DNA of 64,000 nt, taken from Cupriavidus necator. GTDB lineage: Bacteria > Pseudomonadota > Gammaproteobacteria > Burkholderiales > Burkholderiaceae. The stretch spans positions 310,001 through 374,000 of the forward strand of contig CP074386.1 in NCBI GenBank assembly GCA_022041995.1. Reading direction: 5' to 3'. The notes under the pieces are model-generated. The model saw nothing but the letters and a program-made list of their open reading frames with translations, made no database searches and was not told the origin of the DNA. Below are positions 10,331 through 19,685 of the stretch, in pieces. How positions within the stretch are numbered: the stretch's first letter is position 1; each line of letters opens with the position of its first letter. The translations under genes were made by a program, and so were the position numbers.

Positions 10331-11525
10331 GGCGGCTTGCCGTCCGTTCAGCCTGTGCAGCGCGCCCGGCCTCAGCAGTTCGGTCGCGATGCTTCGCAGC
10401 GCTAGCCGGCAGATCTCGCTGTCGGCATGCTTGCTAAGCTTGTTGGCGAAATGCACGTAGCTTGCAGCCGGCGCGCCCCGGCACCAGTCGGTGTCCACAA
10501 GATAGTGCGCCGCCAGTTCAACCGCCTCGCGAACGTCGTTGGCCCGCGCAGGCGGTATGTTCCTGACCTTGTTCCTGACCTGCAGTTTCTGCAAATACAA
10601 GTCCAGGAAGTGCAGGTTGTCGCCGGCATAGTCTGGGCGCAGGAAGACCAGTGCCTGCCCGTAGCCGTTGCGCTGTGCCAGCACGTTCTCCCTTGCCATC
10701 CGGATGGCAAGTTCAGGGAAATCGGCATCCTTCGCGTTGCCGGAAAGCACTTGCTGCTGCGCATACCGTTGGTTCCTGAGCTGCCGGCCGAACTCACGTT
10801 CAGGATACGTCAGGACTCTCCCCAGATTCCGGCTGCGGCGCTGTGGTTCGCTCGGCTCGATGCGCATCCTCGAGTGGTGCCTTTCATCCAGCGCTTCAAT
10901 CGCATCGCGGGCCGGTCGCTTGCGCGATGGCGCCGCCGCGGCGATCTGATACCTCTCCATCCCGCTTGCAGCAAGGGTTGACCGCAGCTGCTGGTCCGGC
11001 AGGTTGCGCGTGCTGGGCGGCCACGACGACTGGGCCCTGCGGGGTGCATCGTCCGCTGCTCGGTCTGACACAGGCCTCCCGCTACTCGGCAAAGCGCGCA
11101 ACGGATGTCCGGCAGGATCCTCGTCCCCCTGTGGCCGTGAAGCGAATGCCCTTTGCCGTTGAGGTCCGGAATAAGGCTGCATCCTGCGCTGCTGGCGACG
11201 CGCTGCCAGGTCTTCCCGCCGCGGCAACGTGTCAAGGACCGTGTCTGTCCTCCGGGACGCAGGTTCGGGCCGCGAAGTCGGGGACTGTCCGGGCGCAGCC
11301 TCGTCAATCTTCTGATCGCCACCAGCGTCCGGACTCGCCGGGCTGCCAATTCTCATAGCTATGCCCTTCTCCAGTAGTTACCTCGCAGGCCGTTGTAATA
11401 GCTTCCGCCGTTGTCATCGGATCGAGCGGGTAGACCGTTGAAACAAGAGGCCTATGTCGGGATAGTGGAATTAGGACGAGTAAGCTCCTGCTCAACAGCC
11501 ATTACGGGGGGACAAGCCGGACTTT

Positions 11526-11577
11526 GGCATCTTGCCAGCGTCATACTGAGGGCGTCGCGACGACGCTGCAAGATGCC
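11526..11577. repeat. Intergenic hairpin upstream of SKWP copy A
   Basis: GGCATCTTGCCAGCGTC pairs with GACGCTGCAAGATGCC (one bulge), leaving a loop of about 20 nt. The same hairpin lies at 41482-41533 and 46813-46864, each time between the gene ending upstream and the SKWP gene. There is no T-run after either arm, so a simple intrinsic terminator is unlikely. It may be a processing or attenuation structure or the footprint of a small mobile element. Confidence 0.7.
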
Positions 11578-11643
11578 ATCGGTGGACGTCGTTTTGGCAC
11601 GTAGGCAAGAAGGTGTCCTGATTCTCGATAACCTGAGGGTGAA

Positions 11644-12353
11644 TCACAGCAAGCCGTCACCTCGCATGCACCGGCTCGCACCGAACTGCAACTTCAAGGC
11701 TTTGTCGTGGGTCTGCACAGTGTTCAGAGACAGCCGAGCGTATTCGATGTTACTTTCAGCATCATTCGGTGAAAAATTCGACCGCTTTACCAGTGCCTCG
11801 ACGGCGCTGTACAGGCACTTCTCTTGTCGTGTTATGTTGCAACAACTCAGCAAGGCGTGCGCTTGCTCTGCCGTGCCCGGGGTCTGGCAGGGTCGCCAGT
11901 ATAGGGGTCTTCCTCCAAATGAAAGTTGTTCCCAACGCCGATCGTTCGCACCACCGCCGGCTGGTCAGCGTCGGCAAACATGGCAAACTCCTTCACCATC
12001 TCTCGATCAGATGACAAGTAGTGGTGTTCGCCCGAAGCAGTCACACCAGAGCTACTGAAATTCATCAGGAAATTTGCGCTTCCGCCATCTGTGGCTCCAC
12101 TCCCTTTACGCTCGTTCACGAAGCCATTTCTGCGAAGAGATGACACGTGTTCGCGCTTGGTTCCATGCCAAAGAACGCTCTCCTGATAGACCCGTTTGGC
12201 AAATGGCACCAGACCATTCAAGGTCTCATTTGAATATGGTGATCGCGAAGATCCAGGCTTAGCTCTTTTCGCCTCAACGTCCGACTCATACCCATCGGAA
12301 CCATAGTCGCTTGAAGCTCGCGCTCCACCACGCTTAGAAATGCAGCCGCCCAT
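11644..12353 (-). CDS. XopAI/HopO1-like ADP-ribosyltransferase-type effector
   Basis: The ORF 12353-11847 encodes 168 residues beginning MGGCISKRGG. Gly2 and Cys4 make a classic myristoylation/palmitoylation signal, which would send the protein to host membranes after secretion. The body has LWHGTKREHVSSLRRNGF, HHYLSSDREMVKEFAMFADA and a late FHLEEDP. This H-G-T, Y-x-S, E order resembles mono-ADP-ribosyltransferases of the XopAI/HopO1 type. After GDPARPR the frame stops, but another frame continues at once with LLSCCNITRQEKC and VQTHDKALKLQF to 11644. The same break occurs in the copy at 46931, so it is ancestral, not a random error. A hrpII box lies 71 nt upstream. The SKWP gene follows downstream on the same strand. 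Confidence 0.65.
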
Positions 12354-12423
12354 GACAATTGAATACCGGTAGTGAATTTCCTCGACTGTACGGACCTACA
12401 GCGTCAACGTCGCTCGATCACCG

Positions 12424-12447
12424 CGAAAAAATGTGCGCTGACGCGAA
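12424..12447 (-). promoter_or_regulatory. hrpII box (HrpB-type promoter element)
   Basis: The minus strand reads TTCG, sixteen bases, TTCG, a perfect match to the hrpII box TTCG-N16-TTCG recognised by the AraC-type regulator HrpB in Ralstonia. About 33 nt downstream is TACAGT, which fits the YANNNT -10 element placed 30-32 nt after such boxes. The ATG of the XopAI-like effector lies 71 nt from the box. This predicts co-regulation with the type III secretion apparatus. I found no second perfect box directly upstream of the SKWP genes, so these may be co-transcribed. Confidence 0.8.
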
Positions 12448-12622
12448 ACGGATCAATGCCGTTTCATGCGGGAATGCGACGGTTCGGATGCACAACGGTG
12501 CTGAAACGGCACGTCGATCCTACGGTTCAATGTGTAAAAGCCGCGCCGCATCCCGAGCTGGTTGTGATGTGATGGACGACTCCCGCTACGCAGCGAGAGG
12601 TTTGTGCCAGAGTGGAGAGGTC

Positions 12623-12650
12623 TAAAGTGGACCCACGATTTGAGACAGTG
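12623..12650. mobile_element. Terminal scrap of an IS3-family element
   Basis: The 28 bases starting TAAAGTGGACCCACG and ending GAGACAGTG recur as the end of another IS3-type element at about 50527-50562. There they lead into an ORF A start. Here the scrap is cut off directly by the next IS3 element at 12651. The rest of 12448-12622 holds no recognisable gene. Confidence 0.5.
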
Positions 12651-12692
12651 AGAGGTGGCACCGTTTGTTCGGACAGGGATCCGGAGTTTTTA

Positions 12693-13794
12693 CTCAGCAG
12701 TCGGAAATATAGGCGACAGAAGGAGCCTGGAAGAATGATCGAACGAGACACGGCTTTTGCCGGACATCCGCGAGCTGCGCCTCGATTCGCTCTTGCAGCT
12801 TTTCACCCTTTTGCAGGGGCCGCCTTGCCGCGCCAGTACGTTTGACATGACTCCACACCAATTCGTCCGGATTCAGATCCGGGGCGTAACCCGGCAGGAA
12901 ATGAAGTGTGAGCTTGCCGCGCGTGGAGTCAACGTACTCGCGCACCAGCGCCTTCTTGTGCGCGGGCAGACTGTCGAGCACCAGATGCACCGGCTTCTTG
13001 CGATGCCGCATCATCTTCTTGAGCAATTCGACGAAAAACTCGGCGTTGAGCGCTCCCTTGTAGGTGCAAAACCAGAAGGCTCCCTTCGCATTGACCGCCG
13101 ACGCCGCGCTGATCGACTGGCGCTGACCGGGGCGCTGCACCACAGGGGTCTGGCCACGTACACCCCAGGTCTTACCATGCACCGTGTCGGCGCGAAAGCC
13201 GGACTCGTCCCAGAAGAACTCTTCCGCGCCCTGCGCCTTAGCCTGACGGGCAATTGCTGGATAGGTGTCGTGCTGCCAGCGCTCGATCGCTTCGGGGTCG
13301 CGTTGGTAGGCCCGTTGCAATGGTTTCTGCGGCGTCAGCCCAAGTTTTGCCAGCAGTGCTCCCACCGCTGTCGTCCCCAGGCGCACACCAAACTTCTTCT
13401 CAATCAACTGCGCCACGATTGCGCGTGTCCACAACCCGAAATCAAGCCCGTACTGGCGCGGATCGCGCCCATTGACCCAGCGAAAAACCTGCCGCTCCTG
13501 GGCTGGCGTCAGCGTTGGGGGCCGGCCAGTGGCCGGCGTCGAGCGCAGCGCATTGATACCCACGCCCGGTTTAAGGGCAGCGTTTATCCATTTATAGATC
13601 GTGGTGCGATTGAATCCGTAGGAGGCAATCACGTCTGCCGGCCGCTCGCCTTCACGAACCCGCTCAATCGCCATGAGGCGAATCGCCTCCAGCGTCTGAT
13701 GATCAAATGTCCGTCCGTCTCGCTTCATGCACGATCCGACCGATGCAGGGCCCATGAAGTTCCAAACTTGTCGACTAACTTACCGACCAATGAG
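12693..13794 (-). mobile_element. IS630-family element nested in IS3 copy 1
   Basis: The element is flanked by TA at 12691-12692 and 13795-13796, the dinucleotide duplicated by IS630/Tc1 elements. Removing it restores the IS3 end TTTTTAAGTGG seen intact in copy 2. Terminal repeats begin CTCAGCAGTCGG and, inverted, CTCATTGGTCGG. Confidence 0.85.
12694..13728 (-). CDS. IS630-family transposase
   Basis: A complete transposase of about 344 residues starting MKRDGRTFDHQTLEAIRLMA. An N-terminal helix-turn-helix region (VIASYGFNRTTIYKWINAAL) is followed by the DDE core: FFWDESGF, then HLVLDSLPAHKK, then DLNPDELVWSHVKR, which gives the D-D-E triad of this family. It carries out cut-and-paste transposition at TA targets. 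The upstream codons MGPASVGSC in the same frame are unlikely to be used. The gene fills the element almost completely and looks intact. Confidence 0.9.
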   Translation of the reverse strand: MKRDGRTFDHQTLEAIRLMAIERVREGERPADVIASYGFNRTTIYKWINAALKPGVGINALRSTPATGRPPTLTPAQERQVFRWVNGRDPRQYGLDFGLWTRAIVAQLIEKKFGVRLGTTAVGALLAKLGLTPQKPLQRAYQRDPEAIERWQHDTYPAIARQAKAQGAEEFFWDESGFRADTVHGKTWGVRGQTPVVQRPGQRQSISAASAVNAKGAFWFCTYKGALNAEFFVELLKKMMRHRKKPVHLVLDSLPAHKKALVREYVDSTRGKLTLHFLPGYAPDLNPDELVWSHVKRTGAARRPLQKGEKLQERIEAQLADVRQKPCLVRSFFQAPSVAYISDC

Positions 13795-13815
13795 TAAGTG
13801 GAAGCGCTGGGGCAG

Positions 13816-14646
13816 TCAGGCTGCCGATTTGATCGCTGGCAGCGTGGCGAAGTATGCCTCATCCGGGGTCTGGTCCGCCAGACTGGAATGGGGCCGTCGT
13901 TGGTTGTACCAGGTTAGGTAGTTAGCGATAGAGCGGCGCGCATGGCTGACCGAGTCGTAGGCTTTCAGGTAGACCTCCTCGTATTTGACGCTGCGCCAAA
14001 GGCGTTCGACGAACACGTTATCGCGCCAACTGCCCTTGCCGTCCATCGACAGTTGGATGCCGCGGTCCAGCACGGCGTCTGTGAACTCCGTGGCGGTGAA
14101 CTGGCTGCCCTGGTCGGTGTTGACGATCTCCGGGTTGCCGTACTTGGCAAAGGCCTCCTCGATTGCCTCGACGGCATGACAGCTCTCCAGCGTGATCGCC
14201 ACCCGGTAGGCCAGCACCCGGCGGCTGGCCCAGTCCACCACTGCCGTCAGGTACACAAAGCCCCGTGCCATCGGAATGTAGGTCGTGTCCAGCGCCCACA
14301 CCTGGTTGGCCCGGTCGATCTTCCGGTCGCGCAGCAGGTACGGCCAGATCTTGTGCGCCGCGTGCTTGCGGCTCGTGTTCGGCCGGCGATACAGCGCCTC
14401 AATGCCCATGCGCTTCATCAGCGTGCCCACGTGCCGGCGACCGACCTGGATGCCTTCCCGGCGCAGCAGGCGCGCCAGCATGCGAGCCCCCGCGAAGGGA
14501 TGCTCCAGATGCAGTTCGTCGATGCGGCGCATCAGCTTCAGATCTGCCTCGCTGACCGGTTGCGGCTGGTAGTACGCGCTGGACCGGGCGATGCCCACCA
14601 GCTTGACCTGCCGGCTCACCGGCAGCGCGTGCTCGCGGTCGATCAT
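13816..14646 (-). CDS. IS3-family transposase ORF B (copy 1)
   Basis: The integrase-type protein starts MIDREHALPVSRQVKLVGIA and has about 276 residues. It includes the HTH_21 region (RRIDELHLEHPFAGARMLAR) and an rve core: WALDTTYIPMARGFVYLTAV gives the first D, VNTDQGSQFT the second, and DNVFVERLWRSVKYEEVYL the E. Its ATG overlaps the ORF A stop as ATGA, implying translational coupling; other IS3 elements use -1 frameshifting. The frame stays open upstream inside ORF A, which is not evidence for an earlier start. It is intact and nearly identical to the copy at 30504. Confidence 0.92.
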   Translation of the reverse strand: MIDREHALPVSRQVKLVGIARSSAYYQPQPVSEADLKLMRRIDELHLEHPFAGARMLARLLRREGIQVGRRHVGTLMKRMGIEALYRRPNTSRKHAAHKIWPYLLRDRKIDRANQVWALDTTYIPMARGFVYLTAVVDWASRRVLAYRVAITLESCHAVEAIEEAFAKYGNPEIVNTDQGSQFTATEFTDAVLDRGIQLSMDGKGSWRDNVFVERLWRSVKYEEVYLKAYDSVSHARRSIANYLTWYNQRRPHSSLADQTPDEAYFATLPAIKSAA

Positions 14647-14951
14647 CGCTTTGCGCTCAGCAGGCCGGCCTTGCTGAGCGCGCCGGACAAAAAATCGTTC
14701 TCCAGCGCCAACTGGCCGATCTTGGCGTGCAGCACCTTCAAATCCACCGGCGGCTCGCCCCCACTTTCCTTGCCACCGCCGAACAGGTCCGCGGCATGCT
14801 CCACCAACTGCTGCTTCCACGCGGTGATCTGGCTGGGGTGCACGTCGTACTGCTGGGCCAGCTCCGCCAGCGTCTTTTCGCCCTTGAGGGCCGCCAGGGC
14901 TACCTTCGCCTTCAACCCCGCCGAGTGGGTTCGCCTGCTTCGTTTCGTCAT
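14643..14951 (-). CDS. IS3-family transposase ORF A (copy 1)
   Basis: The 102-residue protein starts MTKRSRRTHSAGLKAKVALA and has the HTH motif TLAELAQQYDVHPSQITAWK, followed by a leucine-zipper-like segment (KVLHAKIGQLALENDFLSGA). It binds the element's ends and partners ORF B. Its stop overlaps the ORF B start by ATGA. Unlike copy 2, it retains its ATG. Confidence 0.92.
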   Translation of the reverse strand: MTKRSRRTHSAGLKAKVALAALKGEKTLAELAQQYDVHPSQITAWKQQLVEHAADLFGGGKESGGEPPVDLKVLHAKIGQLALENDFLSGALSKAGLLSAKR

Positions 14952-15041
14952 CTTCTGAGGTCCTTTCTGCCCGCCATTATGGCCGGCTCAGACCCCAGCT
15001 CTTCCATTTATCCGACTGTCCGAATTTCCGGCGCCACCTCT

Positions 15042-15347
15042 AACTACGCCGAAACGAGCTTTGACTTTCTGGGCTATACGTTTCGGCCTCGCCTGTCAAA
15101 GAATCGATGGGGTAAGACCTTCGTTAACTTCAGTCCGGCGATGAGTGCCAAGGCGGGGAAAGCAATACGGCAGGAGGTCAGGAGCTGGAATCTGCAAAAT
15201 CGCAGTGACAAGTCTCTGTTCGACCTGGCGCATATGTTCAACGCCCAAATCAGAGGGTGGGTAAATTATTACGGTGCATTCTACAAATCCGCGCTGTACC
15301 CAACGCTGAGGCAGATTGATCGCAAACTCGTGTTGTGGCTAACTCGC
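15042..15347 (+). pseudogene. Group II intron A maturase, middle fragment
   Basis: Directly after the IS3 end the plus strand reads TSFDFLGYTFRPRLSKNRWG, then FVNFSPAMSAKAGKAIRQEV and GWVNYYGAFYKSALYPTLRQ. This is the thumb/X-domain part of a group II intron maturase. The RT active site and intron 5' half are missing, removed at the IS3 junction. The reading frame is broken at LVLWLTR by the IS21 element that begins at 15348, and it resumes beyond it with RKHKRLQGHRRRASHWLARV at 18722. Confidence 0.85.
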
Positions 15348-15721
15348 TGTGAACGGCTGTCTAAAACCGGCACTAAACGGCGGCGTAGCTTAAAGATGCG
15401 GAGCAACTCCTGTATTGCAGGACTGTCCCGAGGTCTTCTGATTCGATATTGAAGGTTGTCACCGGGCGCGTCGGAACGAGCCCGCAGGGCGAGTGCAGAC
15501 GCGCCCGGTGACGGGCATTCCGCAAGGTGGTGACGTCGGAGTTGGGATGCGGTAAAAAGGTCGGATTTACCGCCGAAAAGAAACAGGCACGACACCGCTC
15601 CAAACCGCCAAGTTCATCCCGATGTCATGCCCCACTCGTGCCAAGGGCGCGCGTGCCGGGCCAGTATGGCACGGCTCACCCATCCCGTCGAGGCCGTTTC
15701 GGCATGACTGGGAGATTGCCG

Positions 15722-16158
15722 ATGCCGGCCACGGGCCGCCTCTTTGTCTGTGCCCATTGCCGGGCGCAGGCCATTGTTTGCCGCCGCTGCGACCGCGGCC
15801 AGATCTACTGCAATGGCGGCTGCTCGCAAGCAGCGCGCCGCGCAAGCCTGCGCGAGGCCGCCCAGCGCTACCAACTCAGCCGTCGCGGCCGCCTGGCGCA
15901 CGCGGAGCGCATGCGCCGCTACCGCTGCCGCCAAAAGAAAGTGACGCATCAGGGTTCCGCCGCGCAGGCCGCCAATGCTCTACTGCCGCTGACCTTGACG
16001 ACGCCGGCCAGAGCACCGGCGTCCGCTGGCGCCTCAACACCTGTGTCTGAGCATTGCCACTTCTGCCGTTGCGCATACTCCGGCTTCGTCCGCCTCGGAC
16101 CACTGCGTCGTCGGGTCTTCCGTGATGTTCGTACGACTGACCGCACAGGACACGACCC

Positions 16159-16162
<4 letters not shown>
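15722..16162 (+). CDS. Zinc-ribbon accessory protein of the IS21 element
   Basis: About 146 residues, starting MPATGRLFVCAHCRAQAIVC. The N-terminal half has cysteine pairs CAHC, CRRC and a later CNGGC, forming a likely zinc site. A basic helical stretch follows (RRGRLAHAERMRRYRCRQKK), then a Pro/Ala linker with a further CHFC. The stop overlaps the istA start by four bases, so it is likely translated with the transposase. The function is unknown; DNA or target-factor binding is my inference from the zinc site and basic helix. It is not part of the canonical two-gene IS21 layout. Confidence 0.65.
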
Positions 16163-17647
<1,485 letters not shown>

Positions 17648-17661
<14 letters not shown>

Positions 17662-18415
17662 GAACCTGCAAAGCCGTGCGAATGCCTTGCGTCTGCACGG
17701 GCTACTCGCGCACTGGCCGGAGGTCGCCGACGCCGGGTGGGTGGCGCCGCTGCTGCAATGGGAAGAAGAGGAGCGCTCGCGCCGCTCGCTGGAGCGCCGC
17801 ATCCGGGATGCCCGCCTGGGCAACTTCAAGCCCTTGTGCGACTTCGACTGGAACTGGCCGACGCGCTGCGACCGGGCCGCCGTCGAAGAATTGATGTCGC
17901 TGGAGTTCGTCAAGGACTCGGCCAACGTCGTGCTGATCGGCCCGAACGGCGTCGGCAAATCGACCCTGGCGCTGAATCTGGCCTATCAGGCGCTCGTCCA
18001 AGGGCACACGGCGCTGTTCACCACCGCCGGCCAGATGCTCGGCGAGCTGGCCGCCCTCGACAGCGATTCGGCCTTGCGGCGGCGCCTCCACCGCTATGCC
18101 TCGCCGGACGTGCTGCTCATCGACGAGGTCGGCTACCTGTCGTACTCAAACCGGCATGCCGATCTGCTGTTCGAACTCGTCAGTCGCCGGTATGGCGCCA
18201 CCAGTACGGTGGTCACGACGAACCGGCCGTTCGCCGAGTGGTCCGAGGTGTTCCCGAACGCCGCCTGTGTCGTCTCGCTGGTTGACCGGCTCGTGCATCG
18301 TGCCGAAGTCATCGCAATCGAGGGCGAGTCGTATCGCGTCAAGGAAGCGCGTGAGCGGGCCGATCAGCGAGCAAAGAAACGCAGCGCGGCCCGGGCGGAG
18401 AGAAAGCCATCATGA
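17648..18415 (+). CDS. istB: IS21 transposition helper ATPase IstB
   Basis: A 255-residue AAA+ ATPase starting MNTPENLQSRANALRLHGLL. The Walker A is LIGPNGVGKSTLAL, with Ser where most family members have Thr. The Walker B is VLLIDEVGYLSY, followed by sensor 1 VVTTNRPFAEWSE and the C-terminal RAEVIAIEGESYR found in IstB. It organises target DNA for IstA. It overlaps istA and ends in ATGA shared with the next ORF. Confidence 0.95.
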
Positions 18416-18619
18416 CGCGTCTGCATCTGCCCTCAGGCATCACCCACGGGCTCGACTTCCTGATCCCAGACAACTGGTCCGCTGAGCAGGCCCTCGCCGT
18501 CGTCGAACTCATCGACGATCTACGCGAACGGATCTGCGCGCACTACCAGCTCGCTCTGCATGACCTGCTGAGTGAGCAGCGCTCGCCCCCCCGAGAAAGG
18601 CCTGGACGATCCGTTCTAA
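18412..18619 (+). CDS. Fourth IS21 ORF, unknown function, probably frameshifted
   Basis: It starts MTRLHLPSGITHGLDFLIPD with ATG inside the istB stop. It encodes a short acidic helical protein (QALAVVELIDDLRERICAHY) I cannot assign. At a run of seven C at 18586-18592 the frame changes. The uncorrected frame runs on to 18732, past the element end, which is unlikely. One base less or more there gives EKGLDDPF and a stop at 18617-18619, inside the element. I therefore take 18619 as the probable true end. Tight coupling to istB suggests a role in regulating transposition. Confidence 0.5.
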
Positions 18620-18641
18620 CCAACACCGTCCAACCCGAACT

Positions 18642-18667
18642 GCAAGGGGCCGCATGCGGCCCCTTGC
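18642..18667. terminator. Perfect 26-bp palindrome after the IS21 genes
   Basis: GCAAGGGGCCGCA and its exact inverse form a 26-bp palindrome with no loop bases, just after the last ORF and before the right end of the element. There is no clear T-run. It may terminate the IS21 operon or block read-through from flanking DNA. Confidence 0.5.
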
Positions 18668-18719
18668 TTACCCCAACCAAACGCCGCCATTTACTGTCGC
18701 TTTTACACCGCCGTCAACA

Positions 18720-18919
18720 CTCGCAAACATAAGCGTCTTCAGGGGCATCGCCGACGAGCCAGTCATTGGCTAGCACGCGTAGCACGCAAAGAGATGCATC
18801 TGTTTGCACACTGGTCGCTGTTATGGGGACAGGCTTCAATGGGAAGAGCCGGATGAGCGGAGACGTTCACGTCCGGTTCCGTGAGCGCCTTGGGGGGAAG
18901 TTCCCCGGGGCGACTCGAC
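18720..18919 (+). pseudogene. Group II intron A, 3' end (maturase tail, domains V and VI)
   Basis: Beyond the IS21 element the maturase frame resumes as RKHKRLQGHRRRASHWLARV, then KEMHLFAHWSLL, and stops. Domain V, 34 nt from GAGCCG to CGGTTC, is at 18846-18879, and domain VI follows. The 3' end is placed at 18919 (GACTCGAC) because the next bases resume the reverse transcriptase frame of a different intron. Intron A is dead: it lacks its 5' half and is split by IS21. Confidence 0.8.
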
Positions 18920-19497
18920 GCAATGTCTACGTGCATAGCGAGCGGGCGGGCCAGCGGGTGATGAGCGGGCTGAAAGCCTTCCTCAGCAACAAGCTCAAGT
19001 TGAAAGTCAACGATTCGAAAAGTGCAGTAGCACCGCCCGAGGAGCGGAAGTTCCTTGGCTTCAGCTTTCGAATTACCTCGCGGGTGTGGCGTGGGATTGC
19101 GCCCCAGTCCGTGCGGCGATTCAAGGCAAAGGTAAGGGAACTGACGCGCCGCTCACGCGGGATCGGCCTTGAGCGGATGGTGGCAGAACTACGCCGCTTC
19201 CTGACTGGCTGGCGGGGGTACTTTGGCTTCAGTGAATTGCCAAGCACGCTGCGCGAACTCGACGGCTGGCTGCGCCGGCGCCTGCGCTGTTTCCTCTGGA
19301 AGCAGTGGAAGGTCAGCCCGGCAAGGTTCCGAGAGCTGCGGGCCCGCGGCATTGGCCCCGACCTGAGCGCCCAAACTGTGGGGAGTTCACACGGGCCATG
19401 GCGACTAAGCTGCAGTCCCGCCCTCAACATGGCCCTGCCTAATCGGTACTTCGACGAACTGGGACTTCCATCATTAGTACGCAAACCGATTAACTAG
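18920..19497 (+). pseudogene. Group II intron B reverse transcriptase, C-terminal part
   Basis: The frame starts within a codon at NVYVHSERAGQRVMSGLKAF. In intact relatives this directly follows the catalytic YADDC, so intron A sits exactly at the RT active-site box of intron B. The rest is the thumb and maturase domain: KFLGFSFRITSRVWRGIAPQ, ELRRFLTGWRGYFGFSELPS, and ends LGLPSLVRKPIN. The type differs from introns A and 1. The N-terminal half is not in this window. Confidence 0.85.
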
Positions 19498-19574
19498 ACC
19501 GAACCGCCGTGTACGGACCCGTACGCACGGTGGTGTGGGAGGGGCCGGGCCGCGAGGCCCGCTCCTATCCCGAT
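19498..19574 (+). ncRNA. Group II intron B domains V and VI
   Basis: Right after the reverse transcriptase stop, GAACCGCCGTGTACGGACCC and its pairing arm GTACGCACGGTGGT form a 34-nt domain V hairpin at 19501-19534. A GC-rich hairpin, GGGCCGGGCC with GAGGCCCGC, serves as domain VI, and the likely end is near CCTATCCCGATT. The pattern is that of a bacterial group IIC-like 3' end. The exact last base is uncertain. Confidence 0.75.
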
Positions 19575-19605
19575 TGGGAAATCAGCCGCTGCTGATTGCA
19601 CCAAG

Positions 19606-19638
19606 CGATAAGGGTAACGTTATCGCGCCTTATCGCTG
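19606..19638. terminator. Hairpin downstream of intron B
   Basis: AGCGATAAGG pairs with CCTTATCGCT around a 14-nt loop that itself contains the self-complementary GTAACGTTATCGC. Group IIC introns insert next to terminator-like hairpins, so this could be the terminator that served as target. No T-run is visible. Confidence 0.45.
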
Positions 19639-19685
19639 CGTTCAGGACGCCTGGCCGCAGACGGGAGCTTCCCCGCTCGCGATGA

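Larger units (their letters stand above)
3747..11356 (-). pseudogene. Giant SKWP-repeat type III effector, copy A (frameshifted near C-terminus)
   Basis: One open frame of 2,293 codons runs from ATG at 11356 to 4475, and homology with copy B continues in other frames to the stop at 3747. The order is: a Ser/Arg/Pro/Gln-rich N-terminus, a helical region, SKWP repeats at residues 340-790, a long middle region with DTDGDD near residue 1537, and two RelA/SpoT-like domains. The first has RLKSPRSLQDKL near 1920 and EIQFHT near 2010; the second has KKKKSIEEKL near 2144, GYAGLNVNVR and EIQFHT near 2240. A C-terminal Cys/His domain follows (NNCLLDT; GHFQPL). Family: RipS/XopAD effectors delivered to host cells. 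A G is missing at about 4492 (four here, five in copy B), causing the early stop, and further G/C-run indels follow. A GAGAAGG ribosome site precedes the start. Confidence 0.85.
12651..15041 (-). mobile_element. IS3-family element (copy 1), interrupted by IS630
   Basis: The ends are AGAGGTGGCACCGTTTGTTC on the left and, inverted on the right, AGAGGTGGCGCCGGAAATTC. After subtracting the nested IS630 element and its TA duplication the element is 1,287 bp, exactly the net length of copy 2 at 26905-31395. It carries ORF A and ORF B on the minus strand. No matching target duplication is visible, so the flanks have been rearranged. Confidence 0.85.

Noticed and set aside
13942..14958. 338-residue plus-strand frame, repeated on the minus strand at 30192-31208
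   Set aside because: Both are antisense to the IS3 ORF A/B genes, so the repetition only reflects the two IS copies.
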